From contig JAIDOW010000002.1 in NCBI GenBank assembly GCA_029063085.1, positions 1 through 48,812 on the forward strand: DNA of 48,812 nucleotides, written 5' to 3'. The translations under genes were made by a program, and so were the position numbers. Positions within the stretch are counted from its first letter, which is position 1; every line of letters begins with the position of its first letter. The notes beneath the pieces are model-generated. The model made no database searches. It saw only the letters and a program-made list of their open reading frames with translations, and had not been told where the DNA came from. This document shows, one piece after another, positions 25,302 through 32,896 of the stretch. The DNA comes from Lachnospiraceae bacterium (GTDB lineage Bacteria; Bacillota; Clostridia; Lachnospirales; Lachnospiraceae).

Positions 25302-25850
25302 TCACCCCTGCTCTTTCTTACGTTCCACCAAATCTGTATTGACGGCTTCCAGGTAATGAACTAATGCTGCTCCCTCCGGCCTGATAAAATATCTGGAATC
25401 CAGTTCCGCATATTTAAAATTCTTGGCATGTCCATCCCTTGCAATCCGGTCCACATATTCCTTTAACACACGAAACGGCAGATAATAAAACTCATTCCTT
25501 GCCGTAAAATAGATCAGTAAAAAACTGATCCCTCCCTGCTTTTCAAAATTCTCCATAAAATTCATCTGATGCTCATGGATATTCTGCATCGGAAACGTAT
25601 CCGTATGGCATTCCTTGGCATCAAAACAGATCGGGACGGACTGTACCACTCCAATATAATCTACTGTGGAATCTTTTTCAAAATAAGCAAGGGTAATATG
25701 CCTGGTTGCTTTATCAATCTCAATTGGTGTAATCGGTGTGGGAATCTTCTGTACCAGAGCCAGAGATTTTTCTGCATAGATATCATTTGTCATATTAATG
25801 AGCTCCTCAAAAGTCGAGCCTCGAAGACCTCTGGAATTCCACGTTGCCAT
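25302..25850 (-). CDS. recU: Holliday junction resolvase RecU
   Basis: A 182-residue Firmicutes-type resolvase that cuts four-way junctions in recombination and chromosome segregation. It opens with MATWNSRGLRGSTFEELINM and has the nuclease core DSTVDYIGVVQSVPICFDAKEC with the expected Asp, Glu and Lys. AAGGAG lies six bases before the chosen ATG (25848-25850); the frame extends 11 codons further without a better site. It is not beside a penicillin-binding protein gene, its usual partner in Bacilli, but follows a pseudouridine synthase gene. Confidence 0.96.
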   Translation of the reverse strand: MATWNSRGLRGSTFEELINMTNDIYAEKSLALVQKIPTPITPIEIDKATRHITLAYFEKDSTVDYIGVVQSVPICFDAKECHTDTFPMQNIHEHQMNFMENFEKQGGISFLLIYFTARNEFYYLPFRVLKEYVDRIARDGHAKNFKYAELDSRYFIRPEGAALVHYLEAVNTDLVERKKEQG

Positions 25851-25891
25851 ATTCTGCTCCTTTATCTTAAGAAATAGGTTCAAAAATCTTG

Positions 25892-26974
25892 TTAAAATAT
25901 TGCATTTTTTATCTCACAAAACTTCTCAGGTAAGTCTGCATAAAATTTTCTGCCTGAAAGTGTTCCTGACAATCCTTCCTCCTGACACGGAAAAGTAATC
26001 TCACTGGCATGCAGCAGCTGATGCCGCAGCCCAAACTCTCTTTTCAGCAAAGCATTCACACTCTTAAGCCCGTATTTACCATCTCCAATGACAGGATGCC
26101 CTACAGCCTGCAAATGTGCACGGATCTGATGAGTTTTCCCGGTTATCAGCTTTACTTTAAGCAGGGTAAATTCCATATCCCGAAATTCCCCATGTGCAAG
26201 CGGTTCATACATGGTTTCAATATAAGCAGGTCTCTCCTCTTTATTTTTCCCTGCATCCTCGATAGACTTATAAATAAGAACCTGATTATGGGATGCTTTT
26301 TTGACCAGAAATCCTTTTATCGTACTTGGAGATGCTATATTGCCGGAAACAATGGTAAGATAATATTTATCAAGCGTCCGTTCTTTTAACATATGGGACA
26401 GTGTCCGGGAACCCTTTAAAGACATTCCGGCCAAAATGATTCCGCTGGTATTCCGATCAAGCCGGTTACAGACAGATGGTGTAAATAAAAAATCTGCCCA
26501 GGGCTTTGTACCATAATAATCCACGATCTGTTCATTCAAAGAATAATCTCCCGCCGCTGCCTTTTGTGACAAAAGACCAGCCGGTTTATTCAGGATTAAA
26601 ATATCTCTATCCTCATAAATAATCTCAATCCCTTTAAGCGGTTCCCATTCTCTGACCGGAGAGATGTCCTCACCGTCTGCCGCAGACTGTCTGTTATCTG
26701 GATTTTGTAATGCATTCTCCTGTCTTTTGGTATCAAAAACCGGTATCTTTTTGTCCTTCCTAAACTTTGCAATGGTTTCATCCGTCATATAAACCTGAAC
26801 GGTATCACCAGTATTCAGGACTTCATTGCCTGCCGCCTTTTTATTGTTCCATTTAATATTCTTTTTCCGAAGCATTCTGTACAGAAAACTTTGGGGTGCA
26901 TCATCCAGATATTTCCCCAAAAATTTGTTCAGCCGCTGTCCGGCATTTGCTTCACTGATTCTGATTTCCTGCAT
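25892..26974 (-). CDS. RluA-family RNA pseudouridine synthase
   Basis: A 360-residue enzyme that isomerises uridine to pseudouridine in rRNA. An N-terminal S4-like RNA-binding part (residues 10-75: AGQRLNKFLGKYLDDAP) leads to a catalytic domain with the active-site motif CNRLDRNTSGIILAG, where the Asp is catalytic and the first residue is Asn rather than the common His. The segment between domains is longer and more polar than usual. RluC/RluD-type targets in 23S rRNA are likely but the exact sites cannot be assigned. It lies between the SDR gene and recU. Confidence 0.92.
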   Translation of the reverse strand: MQEIRISEANAGQRLNKFLGKYLDDAPQSFLYRMLRKKNIKWNNKKAAGNEVLNTGDTVQVYMTDETIAKFRKDKKIPVFDTKRQENALQNPDNRQSAADGEDISPVREWEPLKGIEIIYEDRDILILNKPAGLLSQKAAAGDYSLNEQIVDYYGTKPWADFLFTPSVCNRLDRNTSGIILAGMSLKGSRTLSHMLKERTLDKYYLTIVSGNIASPSTIKGFLVKKASHNQVLIYKSIEDAGKNKEERPAYIETMYEPLAHGEFRDMEFTLLKVKLITGKTHQIRAHLQAVGHPVIGDGKYGLKSVNALLKREFGLRHQLLHASEITFPCQEEGLSGTLSGRKFYADLPEKFCEIKNAIF

Positions 26975-26989
26975 TGGTCATTCCTCTTA

Positions 26990-27742
26990 TTATCTTAAAA
27001 ACAGCCCATGGGGCAGTAATTTGGCAGCCATCAAAACAGCCTTCATCGGCAGACCATAAACAGAAATCTCTTTTCCTGCCCTGGCATCCCGCAATGCTTT
27101 TCTCACTACTGGTTCTGTTTTTACTGTCACAAGCTTTTTCAAAGGCTTTTGCTTATTCTCCCCGTTAGAAATCAGCAAAAATTCCGTATCCACTGGTCCC
27201 GGACAAACTGCCGTTACCGTAATGCTTTCTCTTCTCAGTTCTGCATGCAGTGCTCTGGAAAAGCTAAGCACAAAAGCCTTTGACGCTGCATATACCGCAA
27301 ATTCCTTTTGAGGCATAAAAGCGGACGCTGATGCCAGCTGAATGATATTTCCCGGTCTTGCCATGTAGGGCAGCACCATATATGTCATGGATACCAATGC
27401 TTTGTCATTCAATTCCATCATATTTACAGCGTCCTTTAATTCTATCCTGTCAAAACGTCCTGCTCTGCCTGCACCCGCAGCATTTACCAAAACCCTTACT
27501 GTAGGTACTTCCTCCATCAGGCATTTTGACAAAAGCTTCAAGTCAGATTCCTTACAGATATCTAGATCAAACACCCTGACAGAAAGATTGCACACTTCCT
27601 TCTTTACCGCCAGCAGACGTTCCTGCCTTCTGGCGATTATCCATACTTCTTCTATCGTCCTCGTACATTGGTCCAGTTGTCTTACAAATTCCTGACCGAT
27701 ACCCGAAGATGCCCCTGTAATAATTGCTATTCTCTTTCTCAC
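26990..27742 (-). CDS. SDR-family oxidoreductase
   Basis: About 250 residues of the classical short-chain dehydrogenase family. The cofactor motif TGASSGIG is at the N-terminus, NAAG follows in the middle, and the catalytic Ser and YxxxK (YAASKAF) are in place; an Arg-rich ARRQERLL stretch after beta-2 suggests NADP(H). The substrate is unknown. The start is either GTG at 27754, overlapping the preceding stop, or GTG at 27742 (GGAGG about 11 bases upstream); I prefer the latter. It is coupled to the rRNA methyltransferase gene. Confidence 0.85.
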   Translation of the reverse strand: MRKRIAIITGASSGIGQEFVRQLDQCTRTIEEVWIIARRQERLLAVKKEVCNLSVRVFDLDICKESDLKLLSKCLMEEVPTVRVLVNAAGAGRAGRFDRIELKDAVNMMELNDKALVSMTYMVLPYMARPGNIIQLASASAFMPQKEFAVYAASKAFVLSFSRALHAELRRESITVTAVCPGPVDTEFLLISNGENKQKPLKKLVTVKTEPVVRKALRDARAGKEISVYGLPMKAVLMAAKLLPHGLFLR

Positions 27743-27744
27743 TC

Positions 27745-29124
27745 TTACAGCCACCTCCAGCCCGGAAGGTATTTATTTTTAATCGTACCACCTAAAAGCT
27801 TTCCAAATCCTAAAGGATAATGTTCCACGCAGATCAGGCATATTCCATCTTGCTGCTCTTTTATTTCCTTTAATTCCAGTTCTATGGTCTCACCCTTCAA
27901 ATATTTTATCACACGCTCATCTTCTGCCTTCAGGCAGATTACATTTGGAAACTCTGATGCTTTCAGAAACATTGCAAGAGACTGGCTCGGTTCAAAACGG
28001 TTCTTCTTCATATCTCCCATATAAAGACCGCAGCGTAAAATTCTAAGTCCTCGTACATACGGCATCTTTTCAGGAATATAAAATACCCGTTCCTTTTGTA
28101 CATCCATACGCGATAAATCAAAAGGATACGCTATCCCTTTTATAAAATCAACTGCTTCCTTGCTTAATCTCTCTTTGGAAAATGCATATTCCGCAATCGG
28201 TGCCTCCGCTTTTCCCTCTCTTTTTCTCACCATTGCCACAAAATGCCCTTCCCCTTCAATCCGGTGCGGCCATAATCTTCTGCACTTGGCAAGCTCTTTA
28301 TTGCCAGTATTCCCCCATTCAGGGTGTCCTTTATCAAATCCGTCAAACATCGGAAGTTCTTCCAGATAAAGAGAGTCATCCAAAGAAAGCAGGTATTCTA
28401 TGGACTGCTCATTTTCTTCCTTTGAAAAAGTACAGGTTGAATATATAATACTGCCCCCTGGCTTTAACATAGTCACTGCCTCTTTTAAAATGGAACGCTG
28501 TAAGCCCACAAAGAGTTCTACACCATTATTTTCCCATGCTTTTATCATACTGCTCTGTTTCCGGAACATTCCTTCTCCAGAACATGGTGCATCGATTAGA
28601 ATCTTGTCAAAATATGCCGGAAACCTTTTGGCAAGCTCATTGGGAGGTTCGCTTGTTACCAGAGCATTTCCCACGCCAAAGATTTCAATATTTTTAAGAA
28701 GTGCTTTTGCTCTGGAATTGCTGATATCATTAGTTACCAGAAGCCCCGAACCACAAAGCTTTGCTGCCAGTTCCGTAGACTTGCCCCCTGGTGCAGCACA
28801 AAGGTCTAACACTGTATCCCCTTTTTCCACGGGAAGCAGGCTTGCCGTTGTCATGGCAGAAGGCTCCTGAATATAATAAAGTCCTGCAAAATAAAAGGGA
28901 TGCTTTGCCGGCTTTTCTTTCTTATCATAATAAAAACCGTTAGGACACCATGATACCGGCTTTAATTCATATGGTGACAGTTCCAAAAACTCCTCTACCG
29001 AAACCTTGGCCGTATTCACCCGGATTCCCTGATGTGCCTCATGTTCAAAAGACGCCAGATACGCTTCATAATCTGTCCCTAACATCTCCTTCATTTTCTC
29101 TTCAAATGCGATTGGTAATTCCAT
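27745..29124 (-). CDS. RsmB/F-type rRNA (cytosine-5)-methyltransferase
   Basis: A 459-residue NOL1/NOP2/Sun family enzyme that methylates rRNA C5 with SAM. The SAM motif is LDLCAAPGGKSTELAAKL (about residue 106), the two catalytic cysteines are in DAPCSGEGMF and STCTFSKEENEQS, and a C-terminal RNA-binding domain of about 170 residues resembles RsmF, with the target likely in 16S rRNA. It follows the RelQ-like gene by 11 bases and overlaps or abuts the SDR gene. Confidence 0.93.
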   Translation of the reverse strand: MELPIAFEEKMKEMLGTDYEAYLASFEHEAHQGIRVNTAKVSVEEFLELSPYELKPVSWCPNGFYYDKKEKPAKHPFYFAGLYYIQEPSAMTTASLLPVEKGDTVLDLCAAPGGKSTELAAKLCGSGLLVTNDISNSRAKALLKNIEIFGVGNALVTSEPPNELAKRFPAYFDKILIDAPCSGEGMFRKQSSMIKAWENNGVELFVGLQRSILKEAVTMLKPGGSIIYSTCTFSKEENEQSIEYLLSLDDSLYLEELPMFDGFDKGHPEWGNTGNKELAKCRRLWPHRIEGEGHFVAMVRKREGKAEAPIAEYAFSKERLSKEAVDFIKGIAYPFDLSRMDVQKERVFYIPEKMPYVRGLRILRCGLYMGDMKKNRFEPSQSLAMFLKASEFPNVICLKAEDERVIKYLKGETIELELKEIKEQQDGICLICVEHYPLGFGKLLGGTIKNKYLPGWRWL

Positions 29125-29135
29125 TCCTTTTTATC

Positions 29136-29939
29136 CTATCTAAGGCTTTGTGCCTTATAACCCTCCGAAATAATATCCAGCTGTTTTGAAAAACGCTCCA
29201 GCTGTTCCAAATTCTCCGTTTGATATACTTTGTAAAATTCATCCTGAATTTTAAGAACTTCACGCTTATTTGCCACTTTAAACAAATTCTGGATATTAAT
29301 CAAAATATCCGAAACCAACGTAGCCTTAACCTGAAAGATATTCTGGGCATCCATAATCTCATCCCGCACAGATCCCATTTCTTCATCCAGTGTGATGATC
29401 GCATCGGATGCCTTTAACAGCTTTTCTCTGATATGTTCTGGCATATTGCCTTTATATTTATATTGCAGAGAATGCTCGATAGTCGCCCAGAAATTCATTG
29501 CCAGCGTCCGAATCTGAATCTCCGCCTGAATCCGTTTGGTTCCATCCAATGTATACACATCATAATAAATGATCATATGATAACTTCTGTAACCGCTTTT
29601 CTTCATATTATGGATATAATCCTTCTCCCGGACCACCTCCATATCTGTACGTTTATGTATAATTTCAACCACTTTTTCGATATCTTCTACAAACTGACAC
29701 ATAATACGGATACCTGCCATATCCGAAATCCTGTCATCAATTTCCTCAATTGCAATATGCTTTTTCTGCATCTTATCCAATATGCTGGATATCTTTTTTA
29801 CTCGTCCTGTTACCTGTTCAATTGGCGAATATAAGCCTGCATTCCGGTATTCTTCAATAATATGGTTAAATTTTACGACCAATTCATCTACTGCTAACCG
29901 GTAAGGATCAAGTATTTCTCGCCAAAGTTGAATTTCCAT
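29136..29939 (-). CDS. Small alarmone synthetase, RelQ/YjbM-type (p)ppGpp synthetase
   Basis: A 267-residue single-domain RelA/SpoT synthetase without hydrolase or regulatory domains. Motifs are VTGRVKKISSILDKMQKK (ATP side), DRISDMAGIRIMCQF, KDYIHNMKKSGYRSYHMIIY, and EIQIRTLAMNFWATIEHSLQYKYK (GTP/GDP side). It should transfer pyrophosphate from ATP to GDP or GTP and so raise alarmone levels in the cytoplasm. A GGGGTG ribosome binding site precedes the ATG. It heads the rRNA modification and recU group; the 112-base gap upstream has no clear promoter. Confidence 0.93.
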   Translation of the reverse strand: MEIQLWREILDPYRLAVDELVVKFNHIIEEYRNAGLYSPIEQVTGRVKKISSILDKMQKKHIAIEEIDDRISDMAGIRIMCQFVEDIEKVVEIIHKRTDMEVVREKDYIHNMKKSGYRSYHMIIYYDVYTLDGTKRIQAEIQIRTLAMNFWATIEHSLQYKYKGNMPEHIREKLLKASDAIITLDEEMGSVRDEIMDAQNIFQVKATLVSDILINIQNLFKVANKREVLKIQDEFYKVYQTENLEQLERFSKQLDIISEGYKAQSLR

Positions 29940-30051
29940 AGTGTAGTCACCCCATCCTTTTTCTTTTTTTATTTATCCCAAGTACATTATCTATATCCTT
30001 TTTACACACAGATATATTTATATTAACATATATACTGCTAAAATGAAAGAA

Positions 30052-30663
30052 CTACTCCTCATCAATTTTTCGCAAATATAGATAAGAATTGACAGTTTCC
30101 TCATTCCCATTCTGATCGTATATGTATATGGCAAAATGCAGGTGTACCGGGAACTTACCCACAGTCCCCTCTTCTCCTTCACCGGTGTTTCCCATAAAAC
30201 CCAGTAATTCTCCTGCTGCCACCTTTTTCCCGGCAGTGATTCCGGCCGCATAGGAGTCAAGATGTGCATAATAATAGTAAATTCCACATTCAGATGTAAC
30301 TCCGATCCGATAGCCGCCAAGATACAGCCATCCAATATTTGTGATAACCCCATCCGTAGCACTTACAACCGGTATTCTGCCTGCTTCATTTTCTTTGTCC
30401 ATGATATCACAGCCATCATGACCTCCATTTTCCCTTGCAACACCATAAGTATCCTCATAAGAAATCTCTTCCCGGTAGGATATGGGAATCGGAAAGCATT
30501 TTATATCCGACAGGATCTGATTGGAATATTCCTCCCTTTTCTTCCCTATCGCCTGATATTCTCCGCTCTTTCTCAACAAAAAATACTGCATTCCTGCAAG
30601 AGAGAATGCTTCAAAAAATATTACACATAAAATACTTAAAATAAATTTAAACTGCCCACGCAT
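30052..30663 (-). CDS. M23-family (LytM-type) metallopeptidase
   Basis: A 203-residue membrane-anchored peptidase. A signal anchor (about residues 5-27) precedes the LytM domain with the zinc ligands GGHDGCD (His82, Asp86) and HLHF (His174, His176) and the typical GITAGKKVAAGELLGFMGNTG. Such enzymes cut peptidoglycan cross-links or act as amidase activators. I chose the ATG at 30661-30663 because GGAGG lies five bases upstream; that ribosome binding site is inside the 3' arm of a strong hairpin (30669-30695). Confidence 0.9.
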   Translation of the reverse strand: MRGQFKFILSILCVIFFEAFSLAGMQYFLLRKSGEYQAIGKKREEYSNQILSDIKCFPIPISYREEISYEDTYGVARENGGHDGCDIMDKENEAGRIPVVSATDGVITNIGWLYLGGYRIGVTSECGIYYYYAHLDSYAAGITAGKKVAAGELLGFMGNTGEGEEGTVGKFPVHLHFAIYIYDQNGNEETVNSYLYLRKIDEE

Positions 30664-30695
30664 AAAAACCTCCACATATATAATATATGTGGAGG
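30664..30695 (-). terminator. Terminator-like hairpin that contains the M23 gene's ribosome binding site
   Basis: A nearly perfect 27-base palindrome (30669-30695, only the central base unpaired) on the minus strand is followed by TTTTT, then directly by the M23 ATG. It is a textbook terminator for the amidohydrolase gene that ends 15 bases upstream. Its 3' arm ends in GGAGG, the only ribosome binding site of the M23 gene. Confidence 0.85.
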
Positions 30696-30710
30696 CCGGC
30701 AATTTATCAT

Positions 30711-32006
30711 TTAAAGTGAACATTCAATTCTCCGGATTATGTAATTCGCTTTCTCATATATCTCCAATGGATCTGCATTTGTTCGGTAAACACCATTTAC
30801 ATATAATATTTTACCTGCAATCATCGTCATGATCAGATTTTCATTGCTCCCGCTGTATACCAGATTGTTTACAAAATGATTCCACGGCTGCATATTGGGC
30901 TTTAGCAGATCAATTAAAATCAAATCTGCCTGTTTTCCTTCTGCAATACTGTTACAGTCTGAAAGTCCCAGCAGATCCGCACCATTCACGGTTGCCATTT
31001 TTAAGACCTCATAAGGTGAAAGTGCGGCAGCATCCTTATATTTGATTTTTTGTAAAACTGCTGTCAGATACATCTCTTTAAAAAAATTCAGACTATTATT
31101 GCTGGCAGGTCCGTCTGTTCCGATTGCCACCGCAATACCGTTTTCCACATATTCCTTTACCGGAGCAATACCGCTGGCAAGCTTAAGATTAGACGAAGGA
31201 TTCGTTACTGCATAAATCCCTTTTTCTTTCAGAATCTGCCTGTCCTTCCCAGTTGTATATACCAAATGATGCCCTGCGCCGCCATATTCAAACAGTCCTA
31301 ATTCATTCATCAGCTGCACCGGTGTTACTCCATGACGGCGGATACATTCCTGTACTTCCCGTTCCGTCTCACTGTTATGCATAAAAACCGGGGCATGATA
31401 TTTATGGCTTAATGCTGCAATTTCCTTTAACAGGGATTCACAGCAGCTATATTCGGAATGAAATCCCAATTTATAATCCACCAGCGAATGTGAATCATGA
31501 AATGTTTCATAATCCCTGACCAAGGTGTCCACAGCCTCTGTTACCGGTTCTGTCATGCCAAATACAGTTCCCGACAAAACCACTCGGAAATTCATGTCTA
31601 TACATGCCTTTGCAATCATTTCCGGATGAAAATACATTTCAAAGCTGGTAGTAATTCCTCCTCTGATATATTCTAATATTGCTAACTGCATCAGAGTATA
31701 AATATCTTCCTTGGCAAGCTTTGCCTCTGCCGGAAAAATCTTTTTATCCAGCCATTCCTGTAATGGCAGATCATCTGCAAAAGAACGCAGAAAAGTCATC
31801 GGTCCGTGGGCATGGCAATTCTTAAAACCCGGCAAAAGAAGATTTCCCATACAGTCAATCTGCTCATCAAATAATTCGGTATGCCTAGCCGGTTCTCCCT
31901 TTATAACCTTTTCAATCCTGTCATCCTTAACCCACACTTCGCCTAAAAACGGTTCCTCTTCCTGCTGCATGGCAAGAATCCTTGCATGATATAATCGTAT
32001 TCTCAT
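30711..32006 (-). CDS. Amidohydrolase, MTA/SAH-deaminase-like
   Basis: A 431-residue metal-dependent amidohydrolase of the TrzN/SsnA/MtaD type. Metal ligands are visible in NCHAHGPM (His65, His67), GFHSEYSCCE, FMHNSET and GTDGPASNN. Related enzymes deaminate adenosine derivatives such as S-adenosylhomocysteine or methylthioadenosine, or guanine. Its start is 9 bases from the end of punA, which supports a purine nucleoside deaminase role. The substrate is inferred, not seen. It ends at a terminator. Confidence 0.85.
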   Translation of the reverse strand: MRIRLYHARILAMQQEEEPFLGEVWVKDDRIEKVIKGEPARHTELFDEQIDCMGNLLLPGFKNCHAHGPMTFLRSFADDLPLQEWLDKKIFPAEAKLAKEDIYTLMQLAILEYIRGGITTSFEMYFHPEMIAKACIDMNFRVVLSGTVFGMTEPVTEAVDTLVRDYETFHDSHSLVDYKLGFHSEYSCCESLLKEIAALSHKYHAPVFMHNSETEREVQECIRRHGVTPVQLMNELGLFEYGGAGHHLVYTTGKDRQILKEKGIYAVTNPSSNLKLASGIAPVKEYVENGIAVAIGTDGPASNNSLNFFKEMYLTAVLQKIKYKDAAALSPYEVLKMATVNGADLLGLSDCNSIAEGKQADLILIDLLKPNMQPWNHFVNNLVYSGSNENLIMTMIAGKILYVNGVYRTNADPLEIYEKANYIIRRIECSL

Positions 32007-32015
32007 AATAACCTC

Positions 32016-32837
32016 TTATAGATTTGCTACAACCGATTTCACCAATAACTGAAACTTAGGTGCCACTTCATCAGCAGCCGCCTTTACCTCTTCATGGGAA
32101 AGCGGTGCTTCACTGATTCCTGCTGCCAGATTCGATATAAAAGATATCCCGCATACCTTCATCTGCATATGATTAGCGGCAATCGCCTCCACCGCAGTAC
32201 TCATACCCACCGCACAAGCCCCCAAAGCCTTACACATCCTGATCTCTACTGGTGTCTCATAACTTGGACCGGATAACTGGAGATAAACTCCCTCCCTGAT
32301 GGAAATGCCTAATTCCTTACTGCTTGTCTTTATAATATCCTGAATCTCTTTATCATATATCTCACTCATATCCGGAAATCTGACACCAAAGGCATCTTCA
32401 TTGGCACCTAATAACGGATTGGGAACAAAACAGGAAATATGATCCGTTATCATCATCAGGTCCCCGCATTGAAACCCCTCTTTGATACCACCGGCTGCAT
32501 TGGTAAGAAACAATATTTCTGCTCCCATTGCATGCATCAGGCGAACCGGTAATACCACATCCTCCATTGAATATCCTTCATAATAATGGACACGTCCTTG
32601 CATAATGACAACCGGAGTATCCTTAACATATCCAAATACAAAACGACCTTTATGTCCTGCTACCGTTGACTGTGGAAAGTCCGGAATATCGGCATAATCC
32701 AAAATCATCGATATGGAAATCTGCTCCGCAAAATCCCCAAGACCGGAACCAAGGATCAAAGCTACCCTGGGTATAAAATCCGTCCGCTTTCTCACATATT
32801 CCAGACACTTCGCTACACGATCCGCAACCTTTCCCAT
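32016..32837 (-). CDS. punA: Purine-nucleoside phosphorylase, trimeric type
   Basis: A 273-residue enzyme that splits purine (deoxy)nucleosides with phosphate to base and (deoxy)ribose-1-phosphate. Motifs are LILGSGLGDFAEQI (phosphate), GRVHYYEGYS, FLTNAAGGIKEGF, SGPSYETPVEIRM and GMSTAVEAIAA, all typical of the trimeric (PNP/PunA) class that prefers guanosine and inosine. GGAGG precedes the ATG. With pdp and deoB a few kilobases upstream it feeds deoxyribose- and ribose-1-phosphate into the pentose pool. Confidence 0.96.
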   Translation of the reverse strand: MGKVADRVAKCLEYVRKRTDFIPRVALILGSGLGDFAEQISISMILDYADIPDFPQSTVAGHKGRFVFGYVKDTPVVIMQGRVHYYEGYSMEDVVLPVRLMHAMGAEILFLTNAAGGIKEGFQCGDLMMITDHISCFVPNPLLGANEDAFGVRFPDMSEIYDKEIQDIIKTSSKELGISIREGVYLQLSGPSYETPVEIRMCKALGACAVGMSTAVEAIAANHMQMKVCGISFISNLAAGISEAPLSHEEVKAAADEVAPKFQLLVKSVVANL

Positions 32838-32896
32838 ATAAGCCTCCGTAATTTATATCTCATTTTAACTGTAATAATTCTTAAAAATTTCTCTAT

